Source: Coffea arabica (taxonomy: Eukaryota > Streptophyta > Magnoliopsida > Gentianales > Rubiaceae). From it: a DNA stretch of 64,000 bases. Location of the stretch: the NCBI RefSeq assembly GCF_036785885.1, contig NC_092310.1:3782001-3846000 (forward strand). Reading direction: 5' to 3'. A program made the translations under genes and the position numbers. The notes beneath the pieces are model-generated. The model ran no database searches and had not been told where the DNA came from. It saw nothing but the letters and a program-made list of their open reading frames with translations. This document shows, piece by piece, positions 34,901-45,219 of this stretch (positions are counted from its first letter, which is position 1; every line of letters begins with the position of its first letter).

Positions 34901-35402
34901 TGGCTACTTCGACTTTTCTACTTGTCAATGATTCCAAGATTAGCTTAAATAGCCGTGTAACTTCAAAATTTTCAGACACACATATCCAGATCTTTTTATC
35001 AAAGTGTTTGTCAACTTGTTGATCATTAAACACTAACTGTGCCAAAGTTGTTTTTCCTAATCCACCCATGCCCGTGATGGGAATAACAGAAACAACTTTT
35101 TCAGAAGAGCCTAACAATATCTCCACTATATTTGATGCATCATTGGCTCTTCCTACAATATTTTGACCTACAATGGAGTCTTTCTCTCTAGTTATTAGGC
35201 CTCCAGAAATAGCAGAAATTTCAGATGCAGTTGCACCATTTCCCATCTGGGACACAAGTCCAAAGCTAATTGCTTCTTCATTAATCATTTTCAACTTCAG
35301 GTTAATGTCCCTGATCTCCCTGGCCATTCTCCAACGAAAACTAACAGGCTTAGAGAGGAAGAAGAAGCGTACCTTTCCCATGAACTGATCTCTAATTTCC
35401 AT
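31947..35402 (-). CDS. NB-ARC-LRR disease-resistance protein (RGA type), CC domain broken
   Basis: Intracellular immune receptor family that binds ADP/ATP and triggers defence on effector recognition. The 1151-residue frame carries, in order: P-loop GMGGLGKTT (111-119), RNBS-A FDKKIWICVSENF, kinase-2 LIVLDDVW (181-188), RNBS-B NWCIVTTR, GLPLA (273-277), RNBS-D CFVYCSIFGKD, MHDLVHDLA (398-406), then about 20 leucine-rich repeats to the C-terminus. Trp at the end of kinase-2 fits the non-TIR class. No intron within. The ATG at 35402 is internal to the family's usual N-terminus; the coiled coil lies upstream in another frame. Just before kinase-2 the spacing is 5 residues shorter than in the paralogue at 61548. 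Either a CC-less protein or a pseudogene. Confidence 0.88.
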   Translation of the reverse strand: MEIRDQFMGKVRFFFLSKPVSFRWRMAREIRDINLKLKMINEEAISFGLVSQMGNGATASEISAISGGLITREKDSIVGQNIVGRANDASNIVEILLGSSEKVVSVIPITGMGGLGKTTLAQLVFNDQQVDKHFDKKIWICVSENFEVTRLFKLILESLTSRKVEVANRDVFVQEIRKEFLIVLDDVWNEVSTLWDEFFQSFVGISTTNGNWCIVTTRQFQVASNVATHPPYSLDKLSDEDCWSILQKTAVPSGEKPEELRVIRKKLTNKCGGLPLAASVIGGLLRIKRKEEWLSAVEKGIMSLTGDENSVLQILKLSFDNLPSLAIKKCFVYCSIFGKDCDIEREQIIQLWMAEGFLESNLNNQTVMEEIGHKYFSILLQSSLIQEVRKEEIICGRMHDLVHDLAESFWRSKCIDLENGIADNSSEVSHLVLDSIEGKTSKISKDMSRSLRTLFLGSSISSDMLSKFKYLHVLNLSRAKIEVVPTSTGKLIHLRYLDLSDSRIKTLLECLLRLYNLQTLRMYSCPALKDLPEGMSSLINLRHLCYYNDAKFLMPKHMGLLTCLQTLKFFNVGEEKGRHIEELGCLENLRGGLEIRNLELVNGTEGAQQANLFGKLNLHELHFKWGRTRDSDSDDENVLEGLQPHPNLQVLVIENYIGDHIPSWVMNLSASFRLTRLCLTDCRRCTEIPALGQLPLLQDLKLLGLQTVRSIGLSFYGISDHSTLGSYSTASQGPRNLFAALKNLYLGNMRNLIEWMEPTAKPVGFEQVEVFPILETLTISNCTQLTTAPSHFPSLKKLTVKNSYQFLPVQNILSKVTSLLTLSITGMDDLTCVSNLLVHNNKNLQSLRLQTCPNLKCVRGCGTSLRELDIKDCENLRELPEDLYEFRSLQTLSIDGCPSLEAFPFPSALAQLTSFQSLMMFPNVQQRVTSLQNVRICHCDRLIDLPGEMLESCKSLRVLTVYDCPRLSSFPVYLERMPSLSVLLLHKCPNLLTMPRGFGFLTSLRELSIGPLSDTVEFDWLELASSSLRELALFGGPHLDYLPEQLQDLTGLTELSLHDFGIEALPDWFGNLESLEQLIVSGCEKLRYIPSMAVTRRLTKLRSLSINGWPLLEEGCSAQSVFNFQWSGISHIPDLSNNFWYYQFHELPNFL

Positions 35403-35644
35403 CCGTCGACATAGATTATGATAGTTGAAACTCGTTCAAGCCTCTTCAGCCATAGTTGCACTGCCCGTTGCATTGGTTTCTTCTCCTCAGCATCGGCCAA
35501 GAAAGCCAGGATCATGGCTGCTGAATCTTTAAATCTCTCCAGATCATTCTTGAATCCAATCACCATCCCAACTTGGTCAGTCGCAAGGGAAATTGCCTTC
35601 TCTAAAGTAAGCGTTATCGTGGCACCAACGAGTGCATCAGCCAT
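35403..35644 (-). pseudogene. Detached N-terminal coiled-coil (Rx-N) part of the same NB-LRR gene
   Basis: From ATG 35644 the frame reads MADALVGATITLTLEKAIS, then FLADAEEKKPM and VQLWLKRLE, the normal start of RGA-type proteins. After KRLER the family sequence should continue as in the downstream paralogue (EVAYDAQNVLDEL), but about 11 codons are missing and the frame changes. The remaining NYHNLCRRMEIRDQF is found in the frame of the 31947-35402 ORF. A small non-multiple-of-three deletion therefore separates the CC start from NB-ARC and removes the EDVID-like motif. Left alone, translation from 35644 ends at 35297. Confidence 0.85.
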
Positions 35645-35750
35645 CCTGGTTCCTTGTCTAGTTCTTTTAGGCGATTGTTTTGGGCTTAGGTTCTGGGGTA
35701 AATATTTTCGGCACTACAATATACAAACTCTATACATTCCTTGTAGATGG

Positions 35751-35758
35751 TTATATAA
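35751..35758 (-). promoter_or_regulatory. Candidate TATA box of the minus-strand NB-LRR gene
   Basis: TTATATAA, about 107 bp upstream of the ATG at 35644. Position is plausible for a plant core promoter; no other support. Confidence 0.35.
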
Positions 35759-36166
35759 CTTTCATGTTTTTTTTTACTTGTTTGACTAGTATATTTCTGC
35801 TTCGCCATACTGCTCTTTCTTCTGAATTTAAAACAATTCATGATTGGGATATAAAAACTAACAGAAATAATTTTTTGAAGAAGCAAATATACGTGGAGCA
35901 GTTAGTCAACTATTGAACCACATCTATGTTTTACACGTATCTATGTCGATGTAATCCTTTATCTGACAATTGGAGGGTTTGAATACAACATCATTGAGAT
36001 AATGCCACATGAACTAGGTAAGTATACATGTTTGAATGTGTTATTCTTGGGCTGTAAGTGTATATGATACATAGAAAAGAATGCATTTTCTGATACAGAA
36101 TATTTCAAATTCTGTCACATTGTTACAACTTTTTCTGTTTTGTTACTGCAGAGTCCTTTGATCTGT

Positions 36167-36257
36167 TTTTTGTCTCTCTTTGTATCAGAAGAAATTTGTA
36201 CTTGTAGTAGATTTAGTATGCTATTAATAAAATTTGTCTCTCTTTGTATCAGAAGAA
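36167..36257. repeat. 24-bp direct duplication
   Basis: TTTGTCTCTCTTTGTATCAG plus AAGAAA occurs at about 36168 and again at about 36232, 64 bases apart. A small tandem segmental duplication or footprint. Confidence 0.8.
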
Positions 36258-36639
36258 AAAAAAAATGTAGTTAATTAAGGAAAAGTGTTTGCATAAAAGG
36301 GAAGGAGGACATTAATTGCTTGTGTATTCACATGATAAATTGATTGTGATTAAAGTGTATTAACAAGTGTCTATTAGATATTGGTTAAAAAAATCCTCTA
36401 ATTATATGACCTTTTTATCTTGCATTCATCAAAATTTAAGAAAGTACTTAAGTATACATTTATATCTCCCAAATGTTATCATGATACTAGTAGTTGACAC
36501 GGGCGTGGTGGGAGTAGGCTCCTCTCCATTACCCCGCTCTCCAATTTCCCCCTATGCATCTTTGGATGATAGACACATATATAAAGTAGTATCAATCAAC
36601 GATTGAGATTGTCTTTTCTTAACCATGTGTGCTTAATCT

Positions 36640-36795
36640 TTTGATCTGTTTGATAACATAAAAAAGATTGAACTTTTTTCATACATTCAGATGTTTTGGA
36701 TATTTAATAAATCAAAATTCATTTTCTGAACTTGTTAAGTAGTGCTTAATTTGTATGTATTTTTTTTCAGATTCAGTTGTATCAAACAGAGCCTA
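36640..36795. mobile_element. Short MITE, family TCTGTTTGATAACA
   Basis: Left end GATCTGTTTGATAACATAAA, right end TTGTATCAAACAGAGCC. It is an internally deleted relative of the elements at 56893-57570 and 57777-58456, sharing TCAGATGTTTTGGAT, GAACTTGTTAAGT and TGTATTTTTTTCA. Likely hAT superfamily. Confidence 0.65.
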
Positions 36796-37281
36796 TGCGT
36801 GGAATATTCAGAAACATATAACAAAATGATCCATGTCCATCTGTGGATGTTAGCAAAAAAACTATTAAGTTTTAGGCTACTGGAAACAGCATGTAGGGAA
36901 AGAGTGAAACCACAACTATTTGCCGCGTGCTTGTTCTCACACACACACACACACTATATATATATATTTTTTTATGTATATATATACACTATCAAGAAAT
37001 TCAGTGGTTTTAGTCTTATATCTTCAAAGATGATTTCCATTCAAGAGCCTATGGAACTGATTAATCAAACTATTCAACATGAATATTTAAACTACAATGG
37101 ATAGGAAAGGATTGACCGTACAATCGTTCTCACAGAAAATCAGTTTATACAAGAGTTGGATAGTTGGGTACAATTATTGACTCTATTGTTATAGTTTTTT
37201 TTTTGGAGTAGTATTTGGGACACAATACTATTTTCTTTTGGAACAAAACTGATAGAGCAACTATTGGGCACCTTTTGCGCT

Positions 37282-38794
37282 GTTATTTTGTCATAATTTT
37301 GGCTACTTACTGTGCTAAGTGTTGAGATTTTGTTCATATTTGATATTTGTGTAAATTGTAGGTGGTTGGTGTCAAAAGTGCTCTCTCAAGGTAAATTTTT
37401 CAGAAGACTCTTTATTTTATGGCGTGCCCACGGCAGAAACGGAGGAGATACACCTAAAAGACGGACTCGCGGGATTGGTAGCAAAAGTGGGCAATTAGGA
37501 AATCAAAAAGGCTCGTGGGCCGCGGAGGCGCAGAGGATAAAAACTCTAATCCTACAAAGCTTTAAGAACTCTGAAGCTTTTTTTTTTCGGCGGCCATTTT
37601 GGATGAATTGGCTAGAAAAGCCAGATTCACGTGGGATTGATAGATTAGTTTTTGTTTTCTCCTGTCAGACGATTTACTCTTGGCTTTTGGCTTTTGTATG
37701 ATTGGCTATTAGACCTTTTGCTTTTTACTTTTCGCTCCAGTACGAATACGAAACCCCAAAAAAGAGAAGCAAGTCTTTTCGTCTGTTCCTTCGTTAATTC
37801 GTCTTTCCCAATTCTTTGGCAATTGTGTGGATGGAATCAATCAAATCATGCGAGAGTGCCACAATGAGGAGCGGTTAGATTTCTCCTCTACTCAAGGATT
37901 AATGTGAAGGCGCGGTCCATAACATATGTGAGATCTAATTGAATTTTTATTATTTCTTCTAATTTGTTACTATTCGTGCGTTTCCTGGATTAATTGTTCA
38001 TGCATATTTTATTAATTGAGTATCAATGGCCGGATATTTAATTTAATCTAATAGCCTACGGTCACGTTAATTAAATTGAATCCATAATTATTCGTTTAGT
38101 TGATAACTAGTGGCAACCACCATAATTGGTTTTATGTTGGGAAAATGTAAAATTTAGTTTAAATAAACCCTCTTAGCGTGTTTATTGGTTAGGGTTGAGT
38201 TTTTCTAACTTTAATGCAACTGGATAATTAAATTCTTACAATCGTACCTAGAGTTGTTTTTTGGTTAGAGAAGCAGTCAATGGGCATACCTGGATTGTCG
38301 AAAAAGTAAGGAAAACCTAGCTGTCAGAACTTGTTAATGGTTATAATCAACCTAGTAACAAATGAATGAAATATCTTTACATCGATAATCATTTAATTAG
38401 ACCGTACCCGAAAAGTTAATCTTTTGGGTAGAATTTTACTAATTGCTATTTTCAGTGAATTGTCCTTTGTGAATTAGCTTTTGAATTTTGTTTATTCTAC
38501 TTTCATTTTCATTCCATTAAATATCCCACAATTTTATTCTATTCACTTGGAAAGAAACAATTTCCTATCCGTTTTCTGTGGAATCGACTCTACTTGCCAT
38601 TGTATGTAAATTTAATATTTTTATAAACAATTTTGGTATATCGGATCAAACAAACTCTTTGGGAATAGGGTGAATCAAGTAACCCATTGCATATCTAGAG
38701 TCCCCGCTCCGATACTCAAATTCGTTCTATAATTAATTGTGGTGTCAACTAGGATTTTTTAGTAATTATTATTATATAGGTTCGACACTTATCA
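37282..38794 (+). repeat. 5' LTR of Athila-like element A
   Basis: Homologous to the reverse complement of 28787-30339: shared TCATAATTT, TATTTGATATTTG, GGCGTGCCCACG (37431), AATCCTTGAGTAGAGG-type and the terminal ACCCATTGCATATCTAGAGTC and CACTTATCA. The left edge is approximate. Confidence 0.7.
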
Positions 38795-38799
38795 ATTTT

Positions 38800-38817
38800 T
38801 GGCGGTGTTGTCGGGGA
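38800..38817 (+). other. Primer-binding site of element A (decayed)
   Basis: TGGCGGTGTTGTCGGGGA, five bases after the LTR; three differences from the canonical tRNA-Asp type TGGCGCCGTTGCCGGGGA. Confidence 0.75.
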
Positions 38818-38887
38818 ACGGTATTTTGGCTAATTTTATTTCTTTCTAAGTGTTTTCTTTCGAGTTTGTTTGGCATTTTTCTAGTTT

Positions 38888-40600
38888 ATACCTCGTTCTT
38901 CTCGTACACGCGAATTAATTTTTGACTCCGAAGTAGAGAAGACTGTACGCCGAACTAGGAAAGAGACTAGACTGCTCAGAGAGGAGCAATCTAGCACTGC
39001 ATCTCAGAGATTGGATCCAGAAGTTGAGTCAACAGATTCGAATGGTGATAATTCAAGTGACTCAGACCAAGAGGACATTCCTATGGCAAATGCAAGAACA
39101 CTAAGGGAGTTGGCTACTCTAAAATTGACCTAGCAGCCTTTGTGCATTACATTTTCAACTCTAGCAGAGAATACTTCATTCGAACTGAAGTCGGGGTTAA
39201 TTCACCTCTTACTCTCAGTCCATAGCCTTTCGGAGAAGGAACCCCATAAACATATCCAAGAGTTTGATGTGGTATGTTCTATTATGAAACCTTTAGGGAT
39301 TACTGAAGAGCAGATCAAACTTAGAGAATTCCCTTTCTCCCTCAAGGATGCAGCAAAAGATTGGTTATACTACCAGTCTGCGGGTAGTATCATGATATGG
39401 GCCCAATTGAAAAAAAAAAATTTCCCTGCATCCCGGACTGCGAGTTTGAGAAAAGAGATATGCAACATTAAGCAGTATCCCGGTGAGTCCCTATATGATT
39501 ATTGAGAAATGTTCAATAAGTTGTATACTAGATGCCCACAGTATCAAATTAGTGAACAACTGTTGATCCAATATTTCTATGAGGGAGTTCAGTCATCAGA
39601 CAGAAGTATCATTGATGCTGCGAGTGGAGGAGTATTGGCAAATAAGACACCGAGGGTAGCATGGCTGCTTATTGAAGCTATGGTGAAAAATTCTCAACAA
39701 TTTGGCTTCCGCGAGAGTAATCCTACCGTAGGGTTAACGAGATAGAGACGTCGTCCATTCAGCAGCAGTTATCGGAGTTAACATCTTTTGTTCAGCAATT
39801 AGCTGTAGGAAATACGCATCAAGCAAAGGTCTGCGAAATTTGCATAAACATGGGTCACCCCAATGACTCATGTCCTATTTTGCAAGAGAATAGGGCTGAA
39901 CAAGTGAATATGGCTGGAGGCGTGTCCACGCCCCGTAAACAGTATGATTTATACTTGAACACATACAATCCAGGTTAGAGAGACCACCCCAACTTTAGCT
40001 ACGGGAACAGGCCATAGAATTCATTCTCAAACCGTCCACCAGGATTTCAGCAACCATGGCAACCAAATCCTCAACCTTCGTCCTCCAATTCAGGAAGCTC
40101 TCTGGAGGATATTGTCAAGAGTATGACCACGAGCACTACTCAGCTCCAGTAGGAAACTAGATCTTTGGTCACGAGTACTGTTCAGTTCTAGCAGCAAACT
40201 AGATTGGGCATGAAAAATCTAGAAACTCAAATAAGCCACATAGTGACTGCAATTAATCGCTTAGAGTCCCAAATTTTTGAAAAATTGCCATCACAATTCG
40301 AGGGAAACCCCAAGAATGTGAGTACCATGACACTGAGGAGTGGTAAGGAAGTAGCGGGGTCTAAGGCCATGAACCTAAAGAGCAAAAGTGAAGAAGAGAT
40401 CGAGAAGAAGATGGAAGAAGAAGGACGCATTCGTGGAGACCCTGAGGTAACTCTTACTCCATCAATACCCATTAAATCTAATTTACCTCCTTTTTTCATG
40501 CAGATTGGAGAAGACAAAGAAGGCGGAGAAAGAAAAAGAGATCCTGGACGTATTTCGAAAAGTAGAAATCAGCATTCCCTTGTTGGAGGCAATTAAGCAG
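38888..40600 (+). pseudogene. Athila-type gag, element A
   Basis: Structural capsid-nucleocapsid protein of the element. The expected start is ATA (38888-38890) where element B has ATG, so initiation is lost. Visible parts: RSSRT.ELIFD N-terminus, capsid core EFDVVCSIMKPLGITEEQIK and FPFSLKDAAKDWLYY, ISEQLLIQYFYEGVQ, and DAASGGVLANKTP. A CCHC knuckle CEICINMGHPNDSC sits near 39832-39873. Lesions: stop after LATLKLT, loss of about five residues after QLKKK, TGG to TGA near 39506 (YDY*EMFNKL), and frameshifts near 39745 and 40600. Non-functional. Confidence 0.85.
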
Positions 40601-40699
40601 GTACTGAAATACGTGAAATTTTTCAAGGATTTATGCACCCACAAGAGGAAGTTGAGAGAGGACGAAAGAGTAGCGGTGGGAGAAAATGTATCGGCTATA

Positions 40700-41602
40700 C
40701 TCTAAAGAAAGCTCCCACCCAAATATTGAGATCCAGGTATGTTCACAATCCCATACAAAATAGAAAATACACTAATTAGGAAGGCAATGTTGGATTTAGG
40801 GGTATCAATCAACATGATGCCAAAAATCATTTATGCTTCCCTAAATCTTGGACCACTAAAAGAAACAACCATCATAATCCAATTAGCTGATCGCACTAAT
40901 ACTTATCCAAAGGGGCTAGTTGAGGATGTCTTGGTTCAGATAAATGAGTTAGTTTTCCTAACAGATTTTTATATCCTTGATATGAGAGATAAAAAATTGT
41001 TAAATCCGTCACCTATTTTGTTAAGTAAACCGTTTCTTAGCCCTGCTAGGACTAAAATAGATGTGAATGAGGGTACTTTATCAATGAAATTTGATGGCGA
41101 AATTGTGAATTTCAATATTTTTGAGACAATGAAGTATCCGAAGGAATCTAACTCCGTTTTTACTTTGAGTGTTATTGAGTCTATTGTATAGGAAATTTTC
41201 GAATTGGATGGTGAAAACACATTGGAAGTGGCCTTGACCAAACCTCTTGAATTGGGTGTAGCTCTTAATGTGGACATGAGGGATGAGTTGCACCATGCAG
41301 TTGAAATATTATATTCACTTCTAACAATTCCTCCAAGGTGTGAGCTCACTTCTCTTTTTGTGTCAGAAATTCAGACAAAGTTGTTGCCTTCAGTTGTGCA
41401 GGCACTGGAGTTAGAGTTCAAACATCTTCCAAAACATCTAAAGTACACATTCCTGGGAGACTGAGAGACGCTTTCAGTGATCATTTCTGCACATTTATCT
41501 CCAAGTCAAGAGGACAAACTGGTGCGAATCCTTAGGGATCATAAGGAGGCAATTGGGTGGAGTATAGCAAACATCAAAGGAATAAGTCCGTCCTTATGCC
41601 AC
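40700..41602 (+). pseudogene. Athila-type aspartic protease and RT linker, element A
   Basis: Retropepsin-like region. MLDLGVSINMMPKIIYASL is the active-site loop with Ser in D-LGVS, followed by LADRTNTYPKGLVEDVLVQI, FYILDM and the flap/C-terminal LLSKPFLSPARTKIDVN. It continues in other frames into the RT linker and stops abruptly after GISPSLCH at about 41602, where the polymerase should start. That abrupt end is the junction of the deletion. Confidence 0.75.
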
Positions 41603-41953
41603 TGGTCATTCGATTTGGAGTCTTGTTGCTATATTTGATCCGAATTTAGGCTTGCGATATCTGTGGGGTCGGGTGGGTAAGAGATTTGGTACACTTTGTT
41701 GACTATAATTGATTGTTAATTTCATTTTGGTGCCTCGGATCTGCTATCTTTACTGTTATTTGCCAAGTGACACTAGTAGGGACATCTTTGTGTCTGTATT
41801 GACTTGTCGTTGTTCTGGTGGGGTCACTGTGTTTCTTTTTGCTACTGAACTGCTAACTGTTAAGTACTATCTGTTGACTATGGTCCCCTGTCCCCATTTG
41901 GTGGTTGACTCGCTGTTTCTGTACCTATTTATACTCATTTCTGTGGCCTCCGA

Positions 41954-43043
41954 ATGCCTCCGAAAAAAATAACAACATCTAGTTCATCTGGATCCTAACC
42001 TCGTAAGAGACGAGTCCCAATTCAACCCCCTCTCGGTCCCGTCTAGGTCTCTCAAAGAGTACTTTATCTCCGGGGAACTGGGAGGAATCTATCACTGACC
42101 TTACACGAGAACAACAGGATCGATTGAATAGCCTGTTGCCTCGTCCTTTTGTTCCGTCTAAGTGTTTCCATGCTCCGACCTTAGATCATTTGCAAATTGC
42201 ACGAGAAGTTGAATAGTTGTTCTCAGTAATTGGTTGGCAGAGGTATCTAGTCATTGATTACCTTACATTTGAGGAGTTGTGTTATGAATTTTACTCCACT
42301 TTTGAGTTCATCAAAAATGAATTCATTACTTTGAATGAGCAGGGGGTGATTAAATTTATATTAAGAGGCACCCCACAGGATTTGTCCAATAATGACTTTA
42401 ATCTGATTTTGGGATTTGTTAGTGAGGATACCATTTCCTCCGGAATGTATATCAACAGTGTGTGTGATTACACCAGACCCTTTTCTAGTGATTATATTGA
42501 TATATGGAGGGAGTGGTCCACGGACCCTCAGCTCTATGATCCGAGTCAGTCCAAGGGTCTCATCTAAAGGAGGCTTGAAGGTTATCCACAGATTCTTGGC
42601 CTACAATTTCTCGGGCCAGAAGGATTCTTCCGGCACTCTTGCCAAGGCTGAATTTTATTTTCTTTGGTGCATGCGCAACAAGGTACATGTTAACTTTGGA
42701 TGTTAGGTGACCACTCAAATGCAATCCGTCATTCAAAAGCGGCATAAACTGGTGATTATGGGCTCGCTCATTACTCACTTGGCCGTTCGATTGGAATTGC
42801 TTGACCTCAACAAAGAGCACAAGTTCGCTCTAACTCGCGAAATTGAGCCACTGAATTTGCGTAACTTGGAGAGAATGGGGATTATTTTTAAAGTCGGAGA
42901 TGTATATCAGATGACGCCTCCTACCGAGGGCAGGTCACAGCCCCGGGTTCCTCCGACTGTCCCTCCTACTGATTCACCCCTCCACACTGATCAAGCGGGT
43001 CCGTTCTCCTACCATGCTCCCTCTGCTTGGGAGTCCTAATACC
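41954..43043 (+). pseudogene. Athila third ORF (env-like / ATHILA ORF1 family)
   Basis: Begins MPPKKITTSSSSGS and contains LPRPFVPSKCFHAPTLDHL, IGWQRYLVIDYLTFEELCYE and FYSTFEF. The next recognisable part is ITHLAVRLELLDL followed by MGIIFKVGDVYQMTPP. This is the order of the plant Athila-specific protein sometimes called env-like, whose role is unknown. Several stops and frame changes. Described by family resemblance; not aligned. Confidence 0.65.
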
Positions 43044-43278
43044 GTTCCCTCCAAGATTCTATCCATGAACTAGGGGAGTAAGTTGAGGGACTAGATGGTC
43101 GTCTTGCAGCGTTGCAAGTTTTTGCCCATATTCAAATGGAGAATCAGGCAACTTTCTTTGCTCATATTGGATTCCAGCTGCCTCATCCTCCTCCCCCTTA
43201 GTGTTTTGCTGCACCATCTCAGTAGTCAGGGAAGTTTCGCCCCTTTAATCCTTATACTTTATTTGTCTTTGCTACATT

Positions 43279-43309
43279 GAGGACAATATAGGTTTTAAGT
43301 GTGGGGGGT
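43279..43309 (+). other. Athila end-of-coding block, element A
   Basis: GAGGACAATATAGG then TTTTAAGTGTGGGGGG, the counterpart of the block at 27106-27145. Confidence 0.6.
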
Positions 43310-43559
43310 GATTTCTACCATTTCTTTTTGCTTATTTTTTTTTATTTGACAACTCAAAAAAAAATAATAGAAAAGAAGAAAAAAAATGTAGTTGGTTGAC
43401 TTCTTTAGTTCTACATTTGTTAATTGCTAGAGAATGTTGCTATGATGGATTGCACAATCAAGGTGCACGTGTGTGTGTCATTTAACCTAGGAAATTAAAT
43501 CCCAATAGAGCAAACAAGTCTGCTAGAAGTGCTACTGATAAAATGGGAGAAAAAATTGG

Positions 43560-44060
43560 AGTACCTCAACCCTTGGGACTGCAGTAGGTGGCGGTGGAAG
43601 GAACTGTGGCAGTGCGGCAGCGGCGACTTCGAGAGCTGCTGAAGCGCCGTTGATATCGCGCGCGAGGGAGATGGAGGGTTGGCGGCGTGCGGTGGTAGTC
43701 GTCCGCGGGCTACGGGCGGCGGTCGCGACGTGGAGAGAGAGTAAGGGAGCGAGAAAGGGTGGCGGCGAGCGCTCGCAGGCTGGCTACGGTGGGGAACTCA
43801 ACGGCGTGCGAGGAAAGAGAGAGGCGGATACGTGGAGCGGCGTACAGTGGCGGCGGCCTGGAGTGTGATGAGTGGCGTGCGAGAGAGTGGGGCTGCGGCT
43901 GTGTGCGTCATCGGTGGCGCGACGGAGAGGGAGAGCGAGAGAGAAAGAGAGAGAGATGTTGAGCGGTAGCGGCCGTGGGTGCGCGCGGGCATCGGCGGCA
44001 TGCGATGAAGGAAGCCAAGGGAGGTGGTGCGGCGTGCGCGGGGTGCGGCGTGAGAAGGGA
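43560..44060. other. GC-rich, CpG-rich island inside element B
   Basis: About 500 bases rich in GCGGCG, CGCGCGAG, GTGCGG and GAGAGAGA, against an AT-rich background. Several overlapping open frames on both strands give Arg/Gly/Glu-rich artefacts. The equivalent position in the young element (27180-27350) has a shorter GTGGCAGTGG-type stretch, so it is probably an expanded element-specific region, not a CpG-island promoter. Confidence 0.5.
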
Positions 44061-44814
44061 AAGGGAAGTGGGGAAGAAGAAAGAAAGAAGAGAGAAAGAA
44101 AGAAAGAAAGAAAAAGGAAAAAGAGAAAAATAGTTTTTTTGGGATTTTTTTTGTCTCTCTCTTTTCTTTCGAATTTAAATTTGAACTTTGAAAATCAAAA
44201 CTGAAGGTTAAAATGGAAAACATTTTTTAAAAAAAAATTTTTTGGATCGTCAAACATGGCATAGGCACACCAAGATTGGAAAGAGTATACTGACCTTGGG
44301 GGTTACGTTTTGCAATTTAACGTGTGCCCTCCTCGAGTGGGCACATGTCGCGAGATGTTGAGAATTTATCAATATGGCGTGGGCATATATTTTGCAAAAG
44401 TCCACTGACCTTAAGACTGGGACATGTAAGATTAACGTGTGCCCTCCTTACGTGGGCACGCCAAGATTACCTGTCCTGGTCACAGTTTAAAAAAATACCA
44501 AGATCAATCAGCACCCTAGTGAGAAACGACAAATTTTAAGCATTGAACAATGAAAAATAAACAAAATCAATATTTGGATTGCCTTCTAAAAAGTGTCTTA
44601 ACATCATTGGCTAGATGTTAAACATCACTTTTTAATTTGGATGTAATTCAATTTTTCTTGTAATCGGTGGCCCTCCTCCGGGATCCAAATAGCCATTGAG
44701 TGCAGCCTTCTTTCTTAATTTTCTATTCATTTTCACTTCATAAATTGTTTTCATCCCCTGATACTTGTTCGCAGTAATTTTGAATTTATTCCTACAAGTA
44801 GACTTAAAAAATTC

Positions 44815-45219
44815 TTATGCAGAGGGATTAATAGCATGAATAGCAAACATAGAATGAGAGTTAATAGGATGTTTCATTGTATCAAAAATATTAAAATGGA
44901 CTATTTCTCCAACAAATTTCATTGTGAGAGTACCTTTACTAACATCAATCTTAGTTTGGGCAGTACTCAAGAATGGCCTTCCTAATATAATGGGTGATGT
45001 ATTTGGGGTACTTCCATCATCCATATAAAGCACATAAAAATCAGTAAGAAAAATTAATCTATTTACTTGTACTAAAACATCCTCAACTACCCCATCCGGA
45101 TAATCAAATGTACGATCAGCTAATTGAATTATTATCCTTGTTTCTTTTAAAGGTCCTAAATTTAGGAAATCATAAATTGATTTAGACATCACATTAATTG
45201 AAACTTGTAAATCTAGCAT
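44815..45219 (-). pseudogene. Athila-type aspartic protease, element B
   Basis: Frame reads MLDLQVSINVMSKSIYDFLN (Gln in place of the active-site Gly), LADRTFDYPDGVVEDVLVQ, FYVLYMDDGS and IILGRPFLSTAQTKIDVSKG. The conserved D-x-G is damaged, so it should be inactive. Closely parallels 40739-41191. Confidence 0.8.

Larger units (their letters stand above)
37282..43320 (+). mobile_element. Degenerate Athila-like element A, pol deleted, env-like ORF kept
   Basis: Plus-strand element with a 5' LTR, tRNA-Asp-type primer site, gag, protease and the first residues of the RT linker (HKEAIGWSIANIKGISPSLC). The RT, RNase H and integrase are missing. An Athila-type third ORF and the AAGTGTGGGGGG block follow. 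No 3' LTR was found; the sequence runs into the minus-strand element B. Many stops and frameshifts indicate age. Confidence 0.8.

Noticed and set aside
32617..35789. Plus-strand frames opposite the NB-LRR gene
   Set aside because: Antisense shadows of a long conserved coding sequence.
43650..44223. Several overlapping Arg/Gly-rich frames in the GC-rich island
   Set aside because: Open on both strands because of composition; no conserved motif and inside a degenerate retroelement.
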